Below, piece by piece: positions 12,549 to 22,952 of a DNA stretch of 64,000 bases. Position 1 is the first letter of the stretch. Each line of letters opens with the position of its first letter. Origin of the DNA: Golubevia sp. BC0850 (Eukaryota > Basidiomycota > Exobasidiomycetes > Golubeviales > Golubeviaceae); the NCBI GenBank assembly GCA_012976225.1, contig JAAVVG010000026.1, positions 275,991 through 339,990 on the forward strand. The letters run 5' to 3'. The notes beneath the pieces were generated by a model. The model ran no database searches, had not been told where the DNA came from, and saw only the letters and a list, made by a program, of their open reading frames with translations. A program made the position numbers and the translations under genes.

Positions 12549-13243
12549 CCTTTCACTTTGAAGATCAGCTTCTCCTCTACTTTACTTTCCGTTTCATTGA
12601 CCCTTTGTTCTCTTAAAAGCCCTTTCTACCTTATTTATGTGTTTTCTTAGCGTGGTCCACGCACCCTCTTTCCGTAGATAATTATGGTGTGAGCGAGTTC
12701 AAGCGTTTTGTCGACAAGACTGAGCCCTTACTCTCGAACACAATGCTTTCGAGCAAGAAGGATTAGGTAAGACAAGAAAAAAGAGGAGAAGGACAGAAAT
12801 GAAAAGAGTAGAGCTGTTAAAACATTGCGGCAAGAGAGTAAGTATTGTAGCAAGAGGAGGGGAACGAGACAAAGAGGTATCCAAAGGAGAGTGGGAACGA
12901 GAGTTGAATCAAAAACGAACCGGAAAAACCTTAGTGTGTGTCAGAGTGAGATAAACAGAAGAGGTAAAATGGTGAAATTGGGGAATTCGGGTGCAGGTAG
13001 AAGGGAGAGAGGGGACGAGGAGAACAAGAAGCGGACCACGTCAAAGGGATAGAAAGAAACGGAGTTCAAGTACTATACATGCGAGAGCAAAGAAGCAGCA
13101 GCGTGAATTGACAAGGCTCAGGTTCATCAACTTCTAAGCATGAAGCGACCGACAAACCTCTGAATGCAAAGCGAGAGAGGGAGAAGCTCGCTTTCGAGGT
13201 TTGCAGAGCTCCCGCCAAAAGCTTTCATCCTGATTTGGGATGC
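12549..13243. other. Convergent intergenic region
   Basis: No supported gene lies here. It is purine-rich on the plus strand and separates the 3' ends of the secreted-protein gene and the OPI3 gene. A minus-strand frame near 12699-12884 is hydrophobic but has no domain or splice support. Confidence 0.5.
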
Positions 13244-14756
13244 TCAATTGCCGTTGGCAGCGGACTTTCTGGAGCTTCTTCGAACGGCCTGAGCTGGGCT
13301 TGAGGCGTGAGAACGTGTTCCATGGGCGGGTCCATCGACAGCTTGAAGTTTGGCAACAGTCTCACGTTGTCTCTTTTCACGTTGAGCCTTGGCATAAATC
13401 TTGGAGGTGTATGGTCTGGATAAGGATCGAGAGGACGAGGGGAGGGAGTCAAAGAATGAAGCGGCAAAATGAGAGAACCTGATTTGCGAACTTACCCTTC
13501 GAATCGCAGAGCGATAGCGTATACGATGACTACTAGAAGACTGAGAATCAATCCGGAAGGTTTAGCGTACCTGAAAGACAAAAGGAGTAGCCGAGAGAAA
13601 AGGTAAGAGGAGATCAGCACTCTCAATTCTGCAGCTTTTTGGACCTTATCGCAACGGAAATGGGACTCGAAACCCCTAGAGAAGCCGGAATATTGCTCTG
13701 AAAACATCTCAGAGGACTCGAAAGAGATCTCTGCCCAGAAAGAAATGCCGAGGATAGCACAAGAGAAGGAATTCCTTCCTCGTCTGAGCTCTTCCCAAGA
13801 ACAACAGTTCTTCTCCCCCTCTCCCGTCCAGCTACTTTCTTTTTCAATACCCTGAATAAAAATTTCGATCTCCAATTACGAGACATCTGAGCTTCCCGAG
13901 ACGTGAGAACTCACCAGAGGGCAGTAGCTACGAAAGAGCAAGAGCTTCCCCAGTACATTGGATCAGAGACCAAGTTGAATGGGAAGCCAGTGACCATCTC
14001 GTCCATCAGAATACCGAAATAGTCACCCAAATAGGTTCCAGTGACACCCAAAGCCCACATGGAAGAGACGACCAAGACGTTTCCAAAGACGAACAAGAAT
14101 CCAGCGACCACTTTCAAGATTGGGGCATAACGGAGGAGGAAAGGACCTGAGGGCTGCTCCGAGATGGCGTTGAAGTAGCTAAAGATGGGAAGGAGTATTT
14201 GAGGAGTCAGAAAGCCTTGGAGGAGAATCTAGTGACAGTGAACAGGTAGAGTTGAAGCTCACAGGTGGTCGCGGAAGATTCCTAGACCAAAGATGGTAAC
14301 AGCCAAAAGGTAACAGCCGTGATAAGGGCTACCTCCAACTAGCTTTTGAATTGTGTGATTTCGGTACTCTGATAGAAGAAAGAGACGCGTTTGGGGGCGG
14401 AGTGGAGAGCAGAAGGGAGAGATAGAGGTTGAGATGCTGTCTGTTAATGGAGAAGGCAAGGATGAGAGTCAAGCTCACCATTTTGAGCTACGATGTTCCA
14501 GAATAAAGGATTGAAGCAGCTATGAATTGATTGAATCAATTGAAAATTCAAGAGCAATTAGGGGTTGAGAGTTGTAAAAGATGTTGAAAGTGAGTCTCTC
14601 TCTGTTGTTCTTCCTCTTCCTACCCTCCGACATCCAACCCTCAACTAGCTGGCTTTGGTGAACTTACATTGAAGCAGCGGCTATCCAAAAGGAAGGAGCT
14701 GAAAGGTCAACTAATCCTGGGTAAAGGTATGGGTTGGCTTCAAATCCTAAGACCAT
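13244..14756 (-). CDS. OPI3: Phosphatidyl-N-methylethanolamine N-methyltransferase
   Basis: The exons are 14756-14668, 14519-14479, 14368-14263, 14178-13915, 13570-13496 and 13415-13244, giving 248 residues. OPI3-type enzymes use S-adenosylmethionine to carry out the last two methylations of phosphatidylethanolamine to phosphatidylcholine in the ER membrane. Family motifs span almost every junction: FWIAAAS|ICFNPLFWN, NEYRNHT, YLLAVTIFGLGIFRDHL|YF, and the SAM/lipid signature ALGVTGTYLGDYFGILM followed by MVTGFPFN and DPMYWGS. The end is ALW|YAKPSG, LRFEG|PYTSKIYA and a basic tail. Four or so membrane spans are evident. Length is near the ~200 usual for the family plus a short tail. Intron 5 (344 nt) is unusually long for this genome; a frame inside it is taken as noise. 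The partner enzyme CHO2 is not in the window. Confidence 0.93.
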
Positions 14757-14896
14757 GATTGAACGCGATGATTTGATGATAGAGTTGGGAAGCAAGCGGG
14801 GAGAGTGAGTTGATTTCTCACTGAAGTCAAACACGTGCAAAAGCAGGGATCAAGAGATTACCACTCAAATCTTCAATATCAAGTTGATAAAATAAA

Positions 14897-17803
14897 TCAT
14901 TTCACAAAGCTATCAAAAGCTTCAGCGAACCTCCGTTGAAGTTCTTCCAACTCCTCTCCCTCGACGAAAACCGCTTCCAAAGTCCTCCTCGACAGTTCCC
15001 TCACCTCCAACTCTCCCAATCCAAAAGCTTGCATAGCTAACGCGTACTCTCTGGAAAGTGATGATCCAAATACGGCAGAATCGTCAGTGGCTAGGCAGAC
15101 TACGTTCTCTTCGAGAGGTCCACTCGGAAGGTGATGATGGAGATGGTGAGATTGATAACTCGAGACGCTATTGCTCAACACATTGCTGGTCAAACACAGC
15201 TCGATAGGGGTTCTAAGCTTCCCCAGAATGGAAAGGCAATCCTCCGAGACGAAACAGACATGTCCGAAACGATCCTGGAGGGGAAACAGAGAAACGCGCA
15301 TTCTGTCAATTTCTGCCTTGGATTTCAAGTTCTTGCTAAGGGAATGAGCACTCACTGGTTTGAATCTTAACATCTTGATCATTTCTTCTTCTCGATTTGG
15401 CACCTCTCCGGCGTGCAGAGTAATCTTCAGCCCGTGATTCCTTGCCTTAGAGAGAGCGGCTTCCCAGTCGTCCCAATTGCCTTTGGTTGGGTCTCCACTT
15501 AGATCGATACCGACAACACCTTTCTGGAGAAGAAATTGGACGAGAACAGAGGTCAGCAGCTGCAGAGGCAGGCTATAGCTCCCAATCGTTGACTCGAAAC
15601 TCACCGATTTCCACTTGATCGCTAGGTCAACAGTTTTCAAAGAAACGGCACTAGGATCTCGTCTGTCCAAAGATAGAATCAACCTTGGTATCAGTCCTTT
15701 CCTTCTACTGATCTTTTGATGATAGTCCGCAAATCCTCCCAAGACAGCTTCGACGTATCCTTCAAGTGTCAAATGTTCTTCCTTGTGAGCCCTAGGAGTT
15801 GTTCTGACTTCGACATAGACCACTCCATCCTCCTCTAAATCTTCCAACATCTCCTTACTAATTCTTCTGATAATGTCGGCTCCTCTGGTGCATTGATGGA
15901 TTACGTCAAATACTGCGAACATTTCTGAAAGAGTTCTGGCGTCTCCTTGGATGATTTGAGATTTAGTCGGATCGATTCCTTTCTTGAGTGCTAGTTCCGA
16001 CAGAGTAGAGCGTCGAATCGATCCATTCAGATGAGCGTGAAGTTCAATCTTTGGAAGCGATTTGCAGAAGACTAGTTGCGCTTGAGACGGAGAGCATAGA
16101 TTAGAATCTGTTGTTGAATTTTCTTGAATTTGAATGGAGGTAGTTCCACATCCTGCCCAAATATTCTCCGCTAGACAACTTGTTTGAGATGAAGTCAATG
16201 CTAGTTCAGAGGACCAAAGGAGGACCGGAGTGAATCGATCCTTCTCATCTCCTTGAGCTAGATTTCCGTGCTCGCTCCGACCCCATCCCCAGACCTCAGA
16301 GGAGGTTCCGTCTTCCTCTCCCACAAGTATCAAAGAGTGCTCGCTCCCAGATACTAGTAGCTCGATGTGCTTGGATCCGTCTGAAGGAAGGACTGAAGAG
16401 AGATCCGCGAAAGAAGACGAGCCTGAGTTCAGAGGTTCTCCTTGTCCAGCTCCCCATTGGCCCTTTGCGTTTGAACCGCAAGACCATACGCCTTGTACGT
16501 TCTGGATTACTTGCTCTCCTGAGGTTGAAGATCTCTTCCTTTGGCATAGAATTGAAGTACTGTTCCAGCAGCACGAGACCTGGATCGGATTCCACTCTTC
16601 TTCGCTGAGATCAAACTTGCTGCATTGACCCAGTCGATTTGAGCCTAAAGATGAGATTTGAAGACTTTTTGAACTGGTGGAGGAGGTGGAAGGATCTTGA
16701 ACTGGGAGAAGATAAGCTGAATGATCTCTTCCGACTACTATTCGTGAGGAACGACTTTGCTTGGATAGTTGAGCCGAGGAAACCCTCCATCTTGAGATAA
16801 TCTGAGGCTTCCAGGCTACTGAAGATGGACCGGATCGGCCAGGTCTACTTCTCGAACCAGAGGCGTTGGACTTGACCTCAGACGAAGGCGGAGAGTGGAG
16901 AGTCCCTACTTGGCCATGTCTGCCAGATCCCCATCCCACGAGAATCTTCTCTTGATCCATTCTTTTATAACCTAGTGACTGTTTCGACCTTGAGGAATCG
17001 GAAGAGGTGGAGGGAGTAGGTTGCGAAAGGAGACACAGAACATGCCGAGGTCCTGCTTCTAAAGACTCTATCCACTGCAGCTTAGGTAGTTGACCTGATG
17101 CAGAAGACTCTTCTAATGGAGCAGAGTCTGTGACTCGTTCCGGCTGTTGAATGACTTGCGGTAGAGAGATCAGATGGACAGTGGAAACTTGAGAAGATGA
17201 AGCAGGAGTTTGACCTATGCCAAGCTCTCCGAAATCGTTTGCAGTCCCCATAGAGATAAGGATGTCTTCTACTTCTTGACCCTGATCATTCGATTGAGGA
17301 AGGTGTGACGTAGAGTCAACCTGGTCAACTTCGTTCTGTTGCTCGTTCTTCCTTCGCCTCTTCCGTAAAGCGATGTAGGAGCTATCCCAACCACATGCTA
17401 CATGTAGAGGCTCGAACCAGTAGAGATCTACTGTCGACTTGATCCTTGATCCAGCCTTGGACATCAGAGCTTCGAGTTGAAGGTCCTTTTCGAAGTTCAA
17501 TCTTTTGAAAGAGGTAAGGCTCTCTTCTCCTTCTCCTACATTCGAGGCTCCAATTTGACCCTGTGATCCAGATCCAGCTACCCAGATCTCCTTCCTAAGA
17601 GTTACTCCATCTGATTTGGCCACTTCTACCAGAGCTACGGAGTGATTCGCTCCAGAGGCGAGTTGGATGACTTTGGAAGAAGAAGGTGGAAAACTTGCCC
17701 CGCTTGAAGTCAAGCAAGGTTGAAGACTGTGCGAATCTTGGATGTGACCGAATCCCAGTTGACCTCCCGAATTAGAGCCTGCTGCTAGGAGAGAGTACTT
17801 CAT
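14897..17803 (-). CDS. RCC1 propeller fused to N6-methyl-AMP deaminase-like domain
   Basis: The exons are 17803-15605, 15523-15356 and 15274-14897, giving 914 residues. Both introns are 81 nt and in frame. Residues 1 to ~575 carry seven RCC1-type repeats (LLAAGSNSGGQLGFG, IWVAGSGSQGQIG, GWGSGRHGQVG, WSCGSNAKGQWGAG, VWGWGRSEHGNLAQGD), resembling the yeast Kti13/Ats1 and SERGEF group. Residues ~585-914 form an adenosine-deaminase-fold domain of the ADAL/MAPDA type: zinc ligands in ELHAHLNGS, catalytic HAGE, GH in DRFGHV, LCLTSN and metal-binding TDDSAVFGS. Known MAPDA proteins deaminate N6-methyl-AMP to IMP. Kti13 supports tRNA wobble-uridine and diphthamide modification. All key deaminase residues are present, so it should be active. 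The two halves lie in one 2.2-kb exon with no intervening stop or good splice site, which favours a true fusion. The joint function is inference. Confidence 0.88.
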   Translation of the reverse strand: MKYSLLAAGSNSGGQLGFGHIQDSHSLQPCLTSSGASFPPSSSKVIQLASGANHSVALVEVAKSDGVTLRKEIWVAGSGSQGQIGASNVGEGEESLTSFKRLNFEKDLQLEALMSKAGSRIKSTVDLYWFEPLHVACGWDSSYIALRKRRRKNEQQNEVDQVDSTSHLPQSNDQGQEVEDILISMGTANDFGELGIGQTPASSSQVSTVHLISLPQVIQQPERVTDSAPLEESSASGQLPKLQWIESLEAGPRHVLCLLSQPTPSTSSDSSRSKQSLGYKRMDQEKILVGWGSGRHGQVGTLHSPPSSEVKSNASGSRSRPGRSGPSSVAWKPQIISRWRVSSAQLSKQSRSSRIVVGRDHSAYLLPVQDPSTSSTSSKSLQISSLGSNRLGQCSKFDLSEEEWNPIQVSCCWNSTSILCQRKRSSTSGEQVIQNVQGVWSCGSNAKGQWGAGQGEPLNSGSSSFADLSSVLPSDGSKHIELLVSGSEHSLILVGEEDGTSSEVWGWGRSEHGNLAQGDEKDRFTPVLLWSSELALTSSQTSCLAENIWAGCGTTSIQIQENSTTDSNLCSPSQAQLVFCKSLPKIELHAHLNGSIRRSTLSELALKKGIDPTKSQIIQGDARTLSEMFAVFDVIHQCTRGADIIRRISKEMLEDLEEDGVVYVEVRTTPRAHKEEHLTLEGYVEAVLGGFADYHQKISRRKGLIPRLILSLDRRDPSAVSLKTVDLAIKWKSVSFESTIGSYSLPLQLLTSVLVQFLLQKGVVGIDLSGDPTKGNWDDWEAALSKARNHGLKITLHAGEVPNREEEMIKMLRFKPVSAHSLSKNLKSKAEIDRMRVSLFPLQDRFGHVCFVSEDCLSILGKLRTPIELCLTSNVLSNSVSSYQSHHLHHHLPSGPLEENVVCLATDDSAVFGSSLSREYALAMQAFGLGELEVRELSRRTLEAVFVEGEELEELQRRFAEAFDSFVK

Positions 17804-18760
17804 CTTGAGACTGAAGAGGTTGGAAGGATGAAGTGGGTCGTGAGTCTCTCCTCACTCATCATCAATTCATTCATCTTCTTCTTTAAATCAAATTACATAA
17901 GGTTTTTATTTCATTATGACTCTCTTCGAAGAACTTTCACTAACTGTCCAGCATTTTGAGAGCTCAGAGTTTCTGCTTCTTCACCTCTCACTCACCTGGA
18001 TCTTCTGCAGTTGGCGAAGCTGGGGAATTATCAAGAAGCCTTTGAAGCTGCTTTGGATGGAGGTCTTCTGATCAGCTTGGCCTTGAGGTTGGTTGAGGCT
18101 TCAACTTTCGGATCTTGCATCCTGCCATGAATCTGTTTGAAAAGTCTTATCATCACCCAGCATCTCCCAGTCACAAAGGACGAATCTTCAGTCAGAGCCT
18201 GAGACATCTCATTTTTGGTGATTGCGACATGCAGGCTGGGCTCGAGTCGAAGGAACGGTGGGATATGGTGACACGGTCATTGATTCATTCGAAACTTTCC
18301 AGTAAGATGGATGGAACCAGAATGTAGTAAGATCTTGAGAGAAAGTGAGAGATCTATTGAAAATGGAGAATTTTGAAAAAGACATGGGATTGGTGGAAGA
18401 AGAAGATTAATATGAAAAGTCCAACTCACGCGAACCGAACTTGCTCAATGATCCTTCTCACACACGACAATCCTGCTCGCTCTTCGATTCAAGTCAAGTT
18501 CGTCAGAGCTGAAGTAAGACTTTGAGAGAAACGGATTCTTCCCGTGACTGCGAGCGGCAAGCTTGTCACACGCTTTGGAAGAGCATTTCAGTGTTCGAAG
18601 AGTAGGTGGGTGAGCAAGATACGAATTCGGAATCATTATGAAAAAGAGTCATTGGAGATAGATGAGATAAGAGAGAGAGAGAAGCAGGAGTCATGGCGAA
18701 GCCGCTAGTATTGACAGCCCAACCTATAAGCGTTAGGAAAGTAGAGAAAGCCTAAGAGGT
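17804..18760. other. Intergenic region with an orphan coding-like fragment
   Basis: Apart from the promoter of the fusion gene, two pieces look partly coding. At 18011-18130 (+), directly after CTTCTGCAG, a frame reads LAKLGNYQEAFEAALDGG before a stop. A second frame from 18115 continues in another phase to 18327. The GNYQEAFEAAL motif recalls the C-terminal helices of EDC4-type decapping enhancers, but only loosely. No complete gene can be assembled. Confidence 0.4.
18445..18636 (-). CDS. Possible small Cys-containing protein
   Basis: This is an ATG-initiated frame of 63 codons. It has even, protein-like composition and a spaced Cys/His pattern: TLKCSSKACDKLAARSH, SYFSSDELDLNRRAS and a final VVCEKDH. 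That could be part of a small zinc-binding protein whose remaining exons I cannot find. GTGTGAGAAG inside the last codons could be a donor leading to a further exon. No family is assigned. Confidence 0.3.
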   Translation of the reverse strand: MIPNSYLAHPPTLRTLKCSSKACDKLAARSHGKNPFLSKSYFSSDELDLNRRASRIVVCEKDH

Positions 18761-20263
18761 TCAAGAAGACTTGCTTTTGATTTCTTCGTGGATCAAAGGT
18801 TCGAACTCGAAGAAGAAAGGAGCTACGATCTTGAGATCGAAGAAAGGGAAAACTTGAGCCTGGATCATTCCACAAGTGTTGTCGGAGCGGTCGACGAAAT
18901 AGTAGTGATTAGCGATGCCGGCCCACCAGAAGCTCTGTCGAGTGTCGCAAGGAGACAGTTTGGCATCAGTATTGGTCGAAAACGGAAGACAGCCAGAGGA
19001 ACTCACATCTTTGCCTCTCCCATTTGGCATTCCTTCCGGGGTCATCGCACCACCAAAGCACCAATTCTTAGGGACGCCCTCGAGCATCGTGAATGGGTTG
19101 GAGAACTCAGGCATGGGAGGTTCGAAAGGAGTGTCGAGGTCTTTGATCATGTCGCCTTTCAATTGAGGAGTGAAAAGTAACTCGACTGTCTCTGGTTTCA
19201 AAATTTGACCTTTGGTCTTTGGATGAGTTCCTTTGTTGAGTAGGGCAACTAAGATTTGACAGTATTCAGCCGAGTTCGCGAAAAGACCAGCGCCACCGTA
19301 CTGTACTTCAATCTTTAGAAAGCGGGTAATTATGAAAGTTTTGTTATTTACACAGTCACTGAGTAATTGGAATGGAGATGGTAGAGGCTTCGTGGCACTC
19401 ACCTTCTTTGGATCCAACTGGATAGCGTGCTCTCTGGGATGGAGCTTTCCACTGGCATCTCTTTGGTGCATTCCAGCTAGTTTGTCTTTGACTTTAGAAG
19501 GGTCGAAAGTCATGTTCTTGATTCCTAAAGGCTTGAAAATCTTCTCTTGAAAGATTGCATCGAGAGACTTTCCTTCGATTCTCTCAGCTAGTTGACCGGC
19601 CCAGTCAAGAGAGGTTCTGCGGTAGATTCGGTCGGAAAAAAAGGAGATCTATGTCAGTATATCTCTGAAGGTTTCAGAAAAAGAGAGCGTCTGTAAAGTC
19701 ACCCATAGATCCATTTCGTTCCGGGTTCAGCTACAAGAGGAGCTGAGATCGAGGCTTTTGAGGAGTCGAAAGAGCTGACGTTGTTCTGGATGAAATGTTG
19801 AGCAATGTCTGGAGATGGATGGAAGAATTCGTAAGCTTGTCCAGAAGTGTGCCCTAACAGCATCCTCAAAGTAGTCTTGGTCTTGGGATCGCGAGCTTTT
19901 CCGTTCTCTTTGATCTTTGCTTGTGCCAATTCAGGTAAGATCTTGTCAACTGGATCGTCTAGATTGACCTTTCCTTCTTCGACTAGTTGAAGACAGGTGA
20001 TGGCAGTGACGAGCTTCGTGCAAGATGCGATCCAGTGAGGGGTGTCTAACTTCATTGGTTCTTCCTTTCCTAATTGACGAACACCACTTGCAGCATGACA
20101 GAGTGTATTTCCTTGTCCATCTGCAGCAAAAAGAACTGCCCCAGGACTGTTTGAGTGAGGTTGGACGTCAGTAGAGAGGAAAAGACGGAATTAAACCCTC
20201 CGAACAGCTTACTCACATGTCGACGTTGTCTAGGAACGTTTGAGCCTTTTGTTGAAGAGACAT
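18761..20263 (-). CDS. Serine hydrolase of the beta-lactamase/transpeptidase-like fold
   Basis: The exons are 20263-20217, 20146-19703, 19616-19403 and 19312-18761, giving 418 residues. The first exon codes only MSLQQKAQTFLDNVD. The class C/EstB-type active site is visible: the Ser-x-x-Lys tetrad SCTK in WIASCTKLVTAI (residues ~65-75), then a conserved LLGHTSG block, the catalytic-Tyr region WIYGTSLDWAGQL and the Gly-rich YGGAGLFANSAEY. No signal peptide or membrane span is seen, so it is probably cytosolic. Relatives include esterases and acyltransferases such as LovD as well as peptidases; true beta-lactam hydrolysis is unlikely in a fungus. It lies immediately downstream, on the same strand, of a secreted FAD oxidase (304 bp from that gene's stop to this start codon). 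A shared pathway is possible but unproven. Confidence 0.87.
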
Positions 20264-20566
20264 TTAGAAAAGTTGAAGATTTGAGTCAGAGATGGTGGTG
20301 TTTTGAAGAAGGAGGATGAGTGAGCCTTTGGCTCTGGGACGAAGAGAGGTCACGAGAGATCCGCCGGTGAATGCTTTAAGCGGGTGAGTTGGTCGGCACA
20401 GATAGTACCGACGAGTCAAAGGTAGATTACTAGATAGGTAGATAACTAGATATTTATTAGAAGATGACGACATGACAGTAGGTATTCCCAGAGGACAGAG
20501 AAACGGTAAAGATACAAGCAAGATGGGTGGCGAGACAAAGGTGACACAGAAGCACTGAGAATCGAT

Positions 20567-22952
20567 TTACTGCAAGTCGACTCCAGCGACAGCGTTTTGC
20601 TTGTAGCAAGAGTAAAGGCTGCTTTGAGGTCCTTGCCAACCGACACCTTGCCAGACGGAGAAGAAGTTAGATGGGCTGAGAGGGGAAGGATGGAGATGAA
20701 GATGTTGAAAGTTAGAGTCATTTCGCCAAGTGAGAGACATCCCACTTCTAAATTTATGTACGAGAGATCTGAGGGAAGTACTCACTCTACCTTTTTCTTG
20801 ATCGACAACAAGCGGTTGTAGTTGCTTTGACCCCAGAAGTCCTGAATGTGGTTCTTCTGGTAGACATCTGCTTCGTTCTGATAAACAGGTCCATCAGGTG
20901 CGTAGTCTCTTAAGACTTCGACAGCGGTATGAACGTCCGAAGTGATCCTGGCTTGGTCTGCGGCAGAGGTGTTTCCGTCCCAGGTCGAGGTGTAAATGCT
21001 GAAGGTGAAGGTGAAAGAGGCGGGCGGCTCAGTAAGGCGTCGATTTCTGTTCTGAGGTCCTCAACTTTCCTTTCCCAAGCTCTCACTCACATGTGCCAGA
21101 TACTTGAGTACCAGTTCTTGTTGATAGCCACGTTCTTGGAATTGTCGTTTCTGATGGTTCCGGTGATGAGGATCTGAACTGGGTTTGTTAGCTGTTGCTG
21201 TGTCGACAACTTGCTTTGACCTCTTCTCAAAGCGGCGGCGACTCCTAGTGGATCCTTCTCGAAGTAATGTCTTGGAATAATGCGAGAAGCAATGGTAGTT
21301 GGGATTCCGACTGGCTCGTTAACGGTTGCCTGGAAAAGCAGAAGGAAAAGAAGAGGGTCAGCATCCGAGACTCGAGTGAAGAGGGAGGAAGGCGAAGAAG
21401 CAAACTTACGATGGTAGAGAGATAGAGTTCGTAGAAAGAGTTGTAGGTCTGGTAAAGAGCCGGCTTGAGTTGAAGCGAAGTACTCAAACCATTTCCAGTC
21501 AAACCGAGTGCGCTTCCAAATACTGGTTTGAGAGCGTCTTGAAGCGCAGTAGGGCTGGTAGTCGAGTTTTGAGGTAAAGTGAAAAGGAAGAAGACTTCTG
21601 CAGGTCCAATGAACGCGACTCCTCCCATTCCTAAGTCTGAAAGACTTGGTGCAGCCTTCGCGAGTTGACCGAGTATCTGTTGAATGGCTGGAAGAAACGA
21701 GAAAAGTGAGGAAAAGTCAGCGACCTCAAAAGGAGAGAGGGAGCGGAAAGATTCGGGGTTAACTCACCATCCCCAGTCAATGAGAGACCAGTGGAGAGAC
21801 TAAGAGCGCTTTGAATTGGAACCGAATCATGAGCTTTGTAGGTGACTCTGGTGGCAACACCCCAAGTTCCACCTCCTCCACCACGAACAGCAAAGAAGAG
21901 GTCTGGGTTGGAGCATTCCGAGATGGTTTGAAGTTGTCCGTCTGCAGTTACGATGTCCATTTCCAAGAGGTTGTCCACTCCCATTCCGTAGACAGGGGTG
22001 TTGAAGCTGTGACCACCACCTTGAACCCAACCTCCCGCGGCTCCGACGAAACCATTGTCTCCTCCAACTAGGAGCTTTCCAACAGAATCAGCAAACTTGT
22101 AAGCATCTCCCCATTGAACTCCAGCTCCGATCGTAATAGCATCCTGTGGAGCTACCTTGCATCCTGCGGCGACGAATCCAGGTTTGTTGGTTAGCTCCTG
22201 GAGACCATGAGTCCAAAGAGCGAATCCACCTAAGGAAGAAGAGAGAGCTGGATCAGGAAAGGTTTCTAAACGGTACCAGAAAGGAAATCTTTCACTCACC
22301 CTTTCCAGACGATCTCCCCTTGTAATCGTGTCCAGTGTTCTTGACGACGATCTTCAAGTTGTTTTTAGTTGCGAACTTGACGTATTTGACCACGTCATCG
22401 GCAGTCTGAGCATGGACTGAGTAAGCGGGTACCGAGCCTTGACCACAGACTTTGTTGGTAGAAGGCCATAAACAGGCATCGGTAGCCCCACAGGTTTCCC
22501 CTAAAGAGCAAGAGACAGGAGTCAGGCTGGGAAAGACGGGCTCTCGTTTTGATCAATCCGATTTCGTGAACTCACAGTTGGTCTGTTCGTAGGTGGCAAA
22601 GTTGGAAGAAAGGTAGGAGTCCATCTTCATTTGAGCCGTGTAAGAGGCACAAGTCTGTTCGAGAGAGAGAGAGAGAGAAAGGGACGTTAGCGACAGGGAC
22701 TTGTAAAGGAGACAAGCTGTTACTCACGGCAGCATTGAAGTTTGGGTCGCTTGCATAACAAGCTGATTCGACTGGTCTTTCAGCAGTAAGCTTGCCTCCG
22801 ATAGTAGAATTGAAGGCAGAGAGAGCTGCTGCTTTTGGGAAGCAAGAATCACCAGTGTTGCACCGGTTGGTGGAAGCTCTTTCAGCGAGAGGATTGGCAG
22901 ATGCGAACGATGCCACTGCCAACAAAGTGGCGAATGTGGTGGAAGAGAACAT
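20567..22952 (-). CDS. Secreted berberine-bridge-like FAD-dependent oxidase
   Basis: The exons are 22952-22728, 22654-22576, 22500-22300, 22229-21768, 21687-21410, 21329-21091, 20998-20786 and 20675-20567, giving 601 residues. A signal peptide (LLAVASFASA) is followed by a Cys-rich start, then the FAD-linked oxidase domain. VVKNTGHDYKGRSSGKG (His near residue 159) holds the histidine that attaches flavin in this family, and TRVTY and GGGHSFNTPVYGMGVDN follow. The typical BBE C-terminal strand is NYNRLLSIKKKVDPSNFFS ending in VWQGVGW. Such enzymes oxidise sugars, alcohols or secondary metabolites using O2. At the usual second flavin-linking position (GG-x-Cys) the sequence is GGDNGFVG, so attachment is probably through His only. 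Exon 2 is preceded by a (GA)9 tract. A TATA box lies upstream. Confidence 0.92.
22661..22678. repeat. (GA)9 microsatellite in oxidase intron 1
   Basis: Nine GA units (CT on the coding strand) lie just before the acceptor of intron 1, where they form its polypyrimidine tract. Length variation here could affect splicing. Confidence 0.8.

Noticed and set aside
13571-13914. Frames inside the 344-nt intron of OPI3
   Set aside because: OPI3 motifs join cleanly across this interval (ALW|YAKPSG), so the sequence is intronic; the frames have no start context of their own.
15524-15604. In-frame segments 15524-15604 and 15275-15355 as coding
   Set aside because: Both are 81 nt, begin GTGAG and end CTCCAG, and their removal joins conserved deaminase motifs.
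14897-17803. The deaminase and RCC1 halves as two separate genes
   Set aside because: They share one uninterrupted frame through the junction, with no stop, no gap for a promoter and no convincing start codon context before the deaminase motif.
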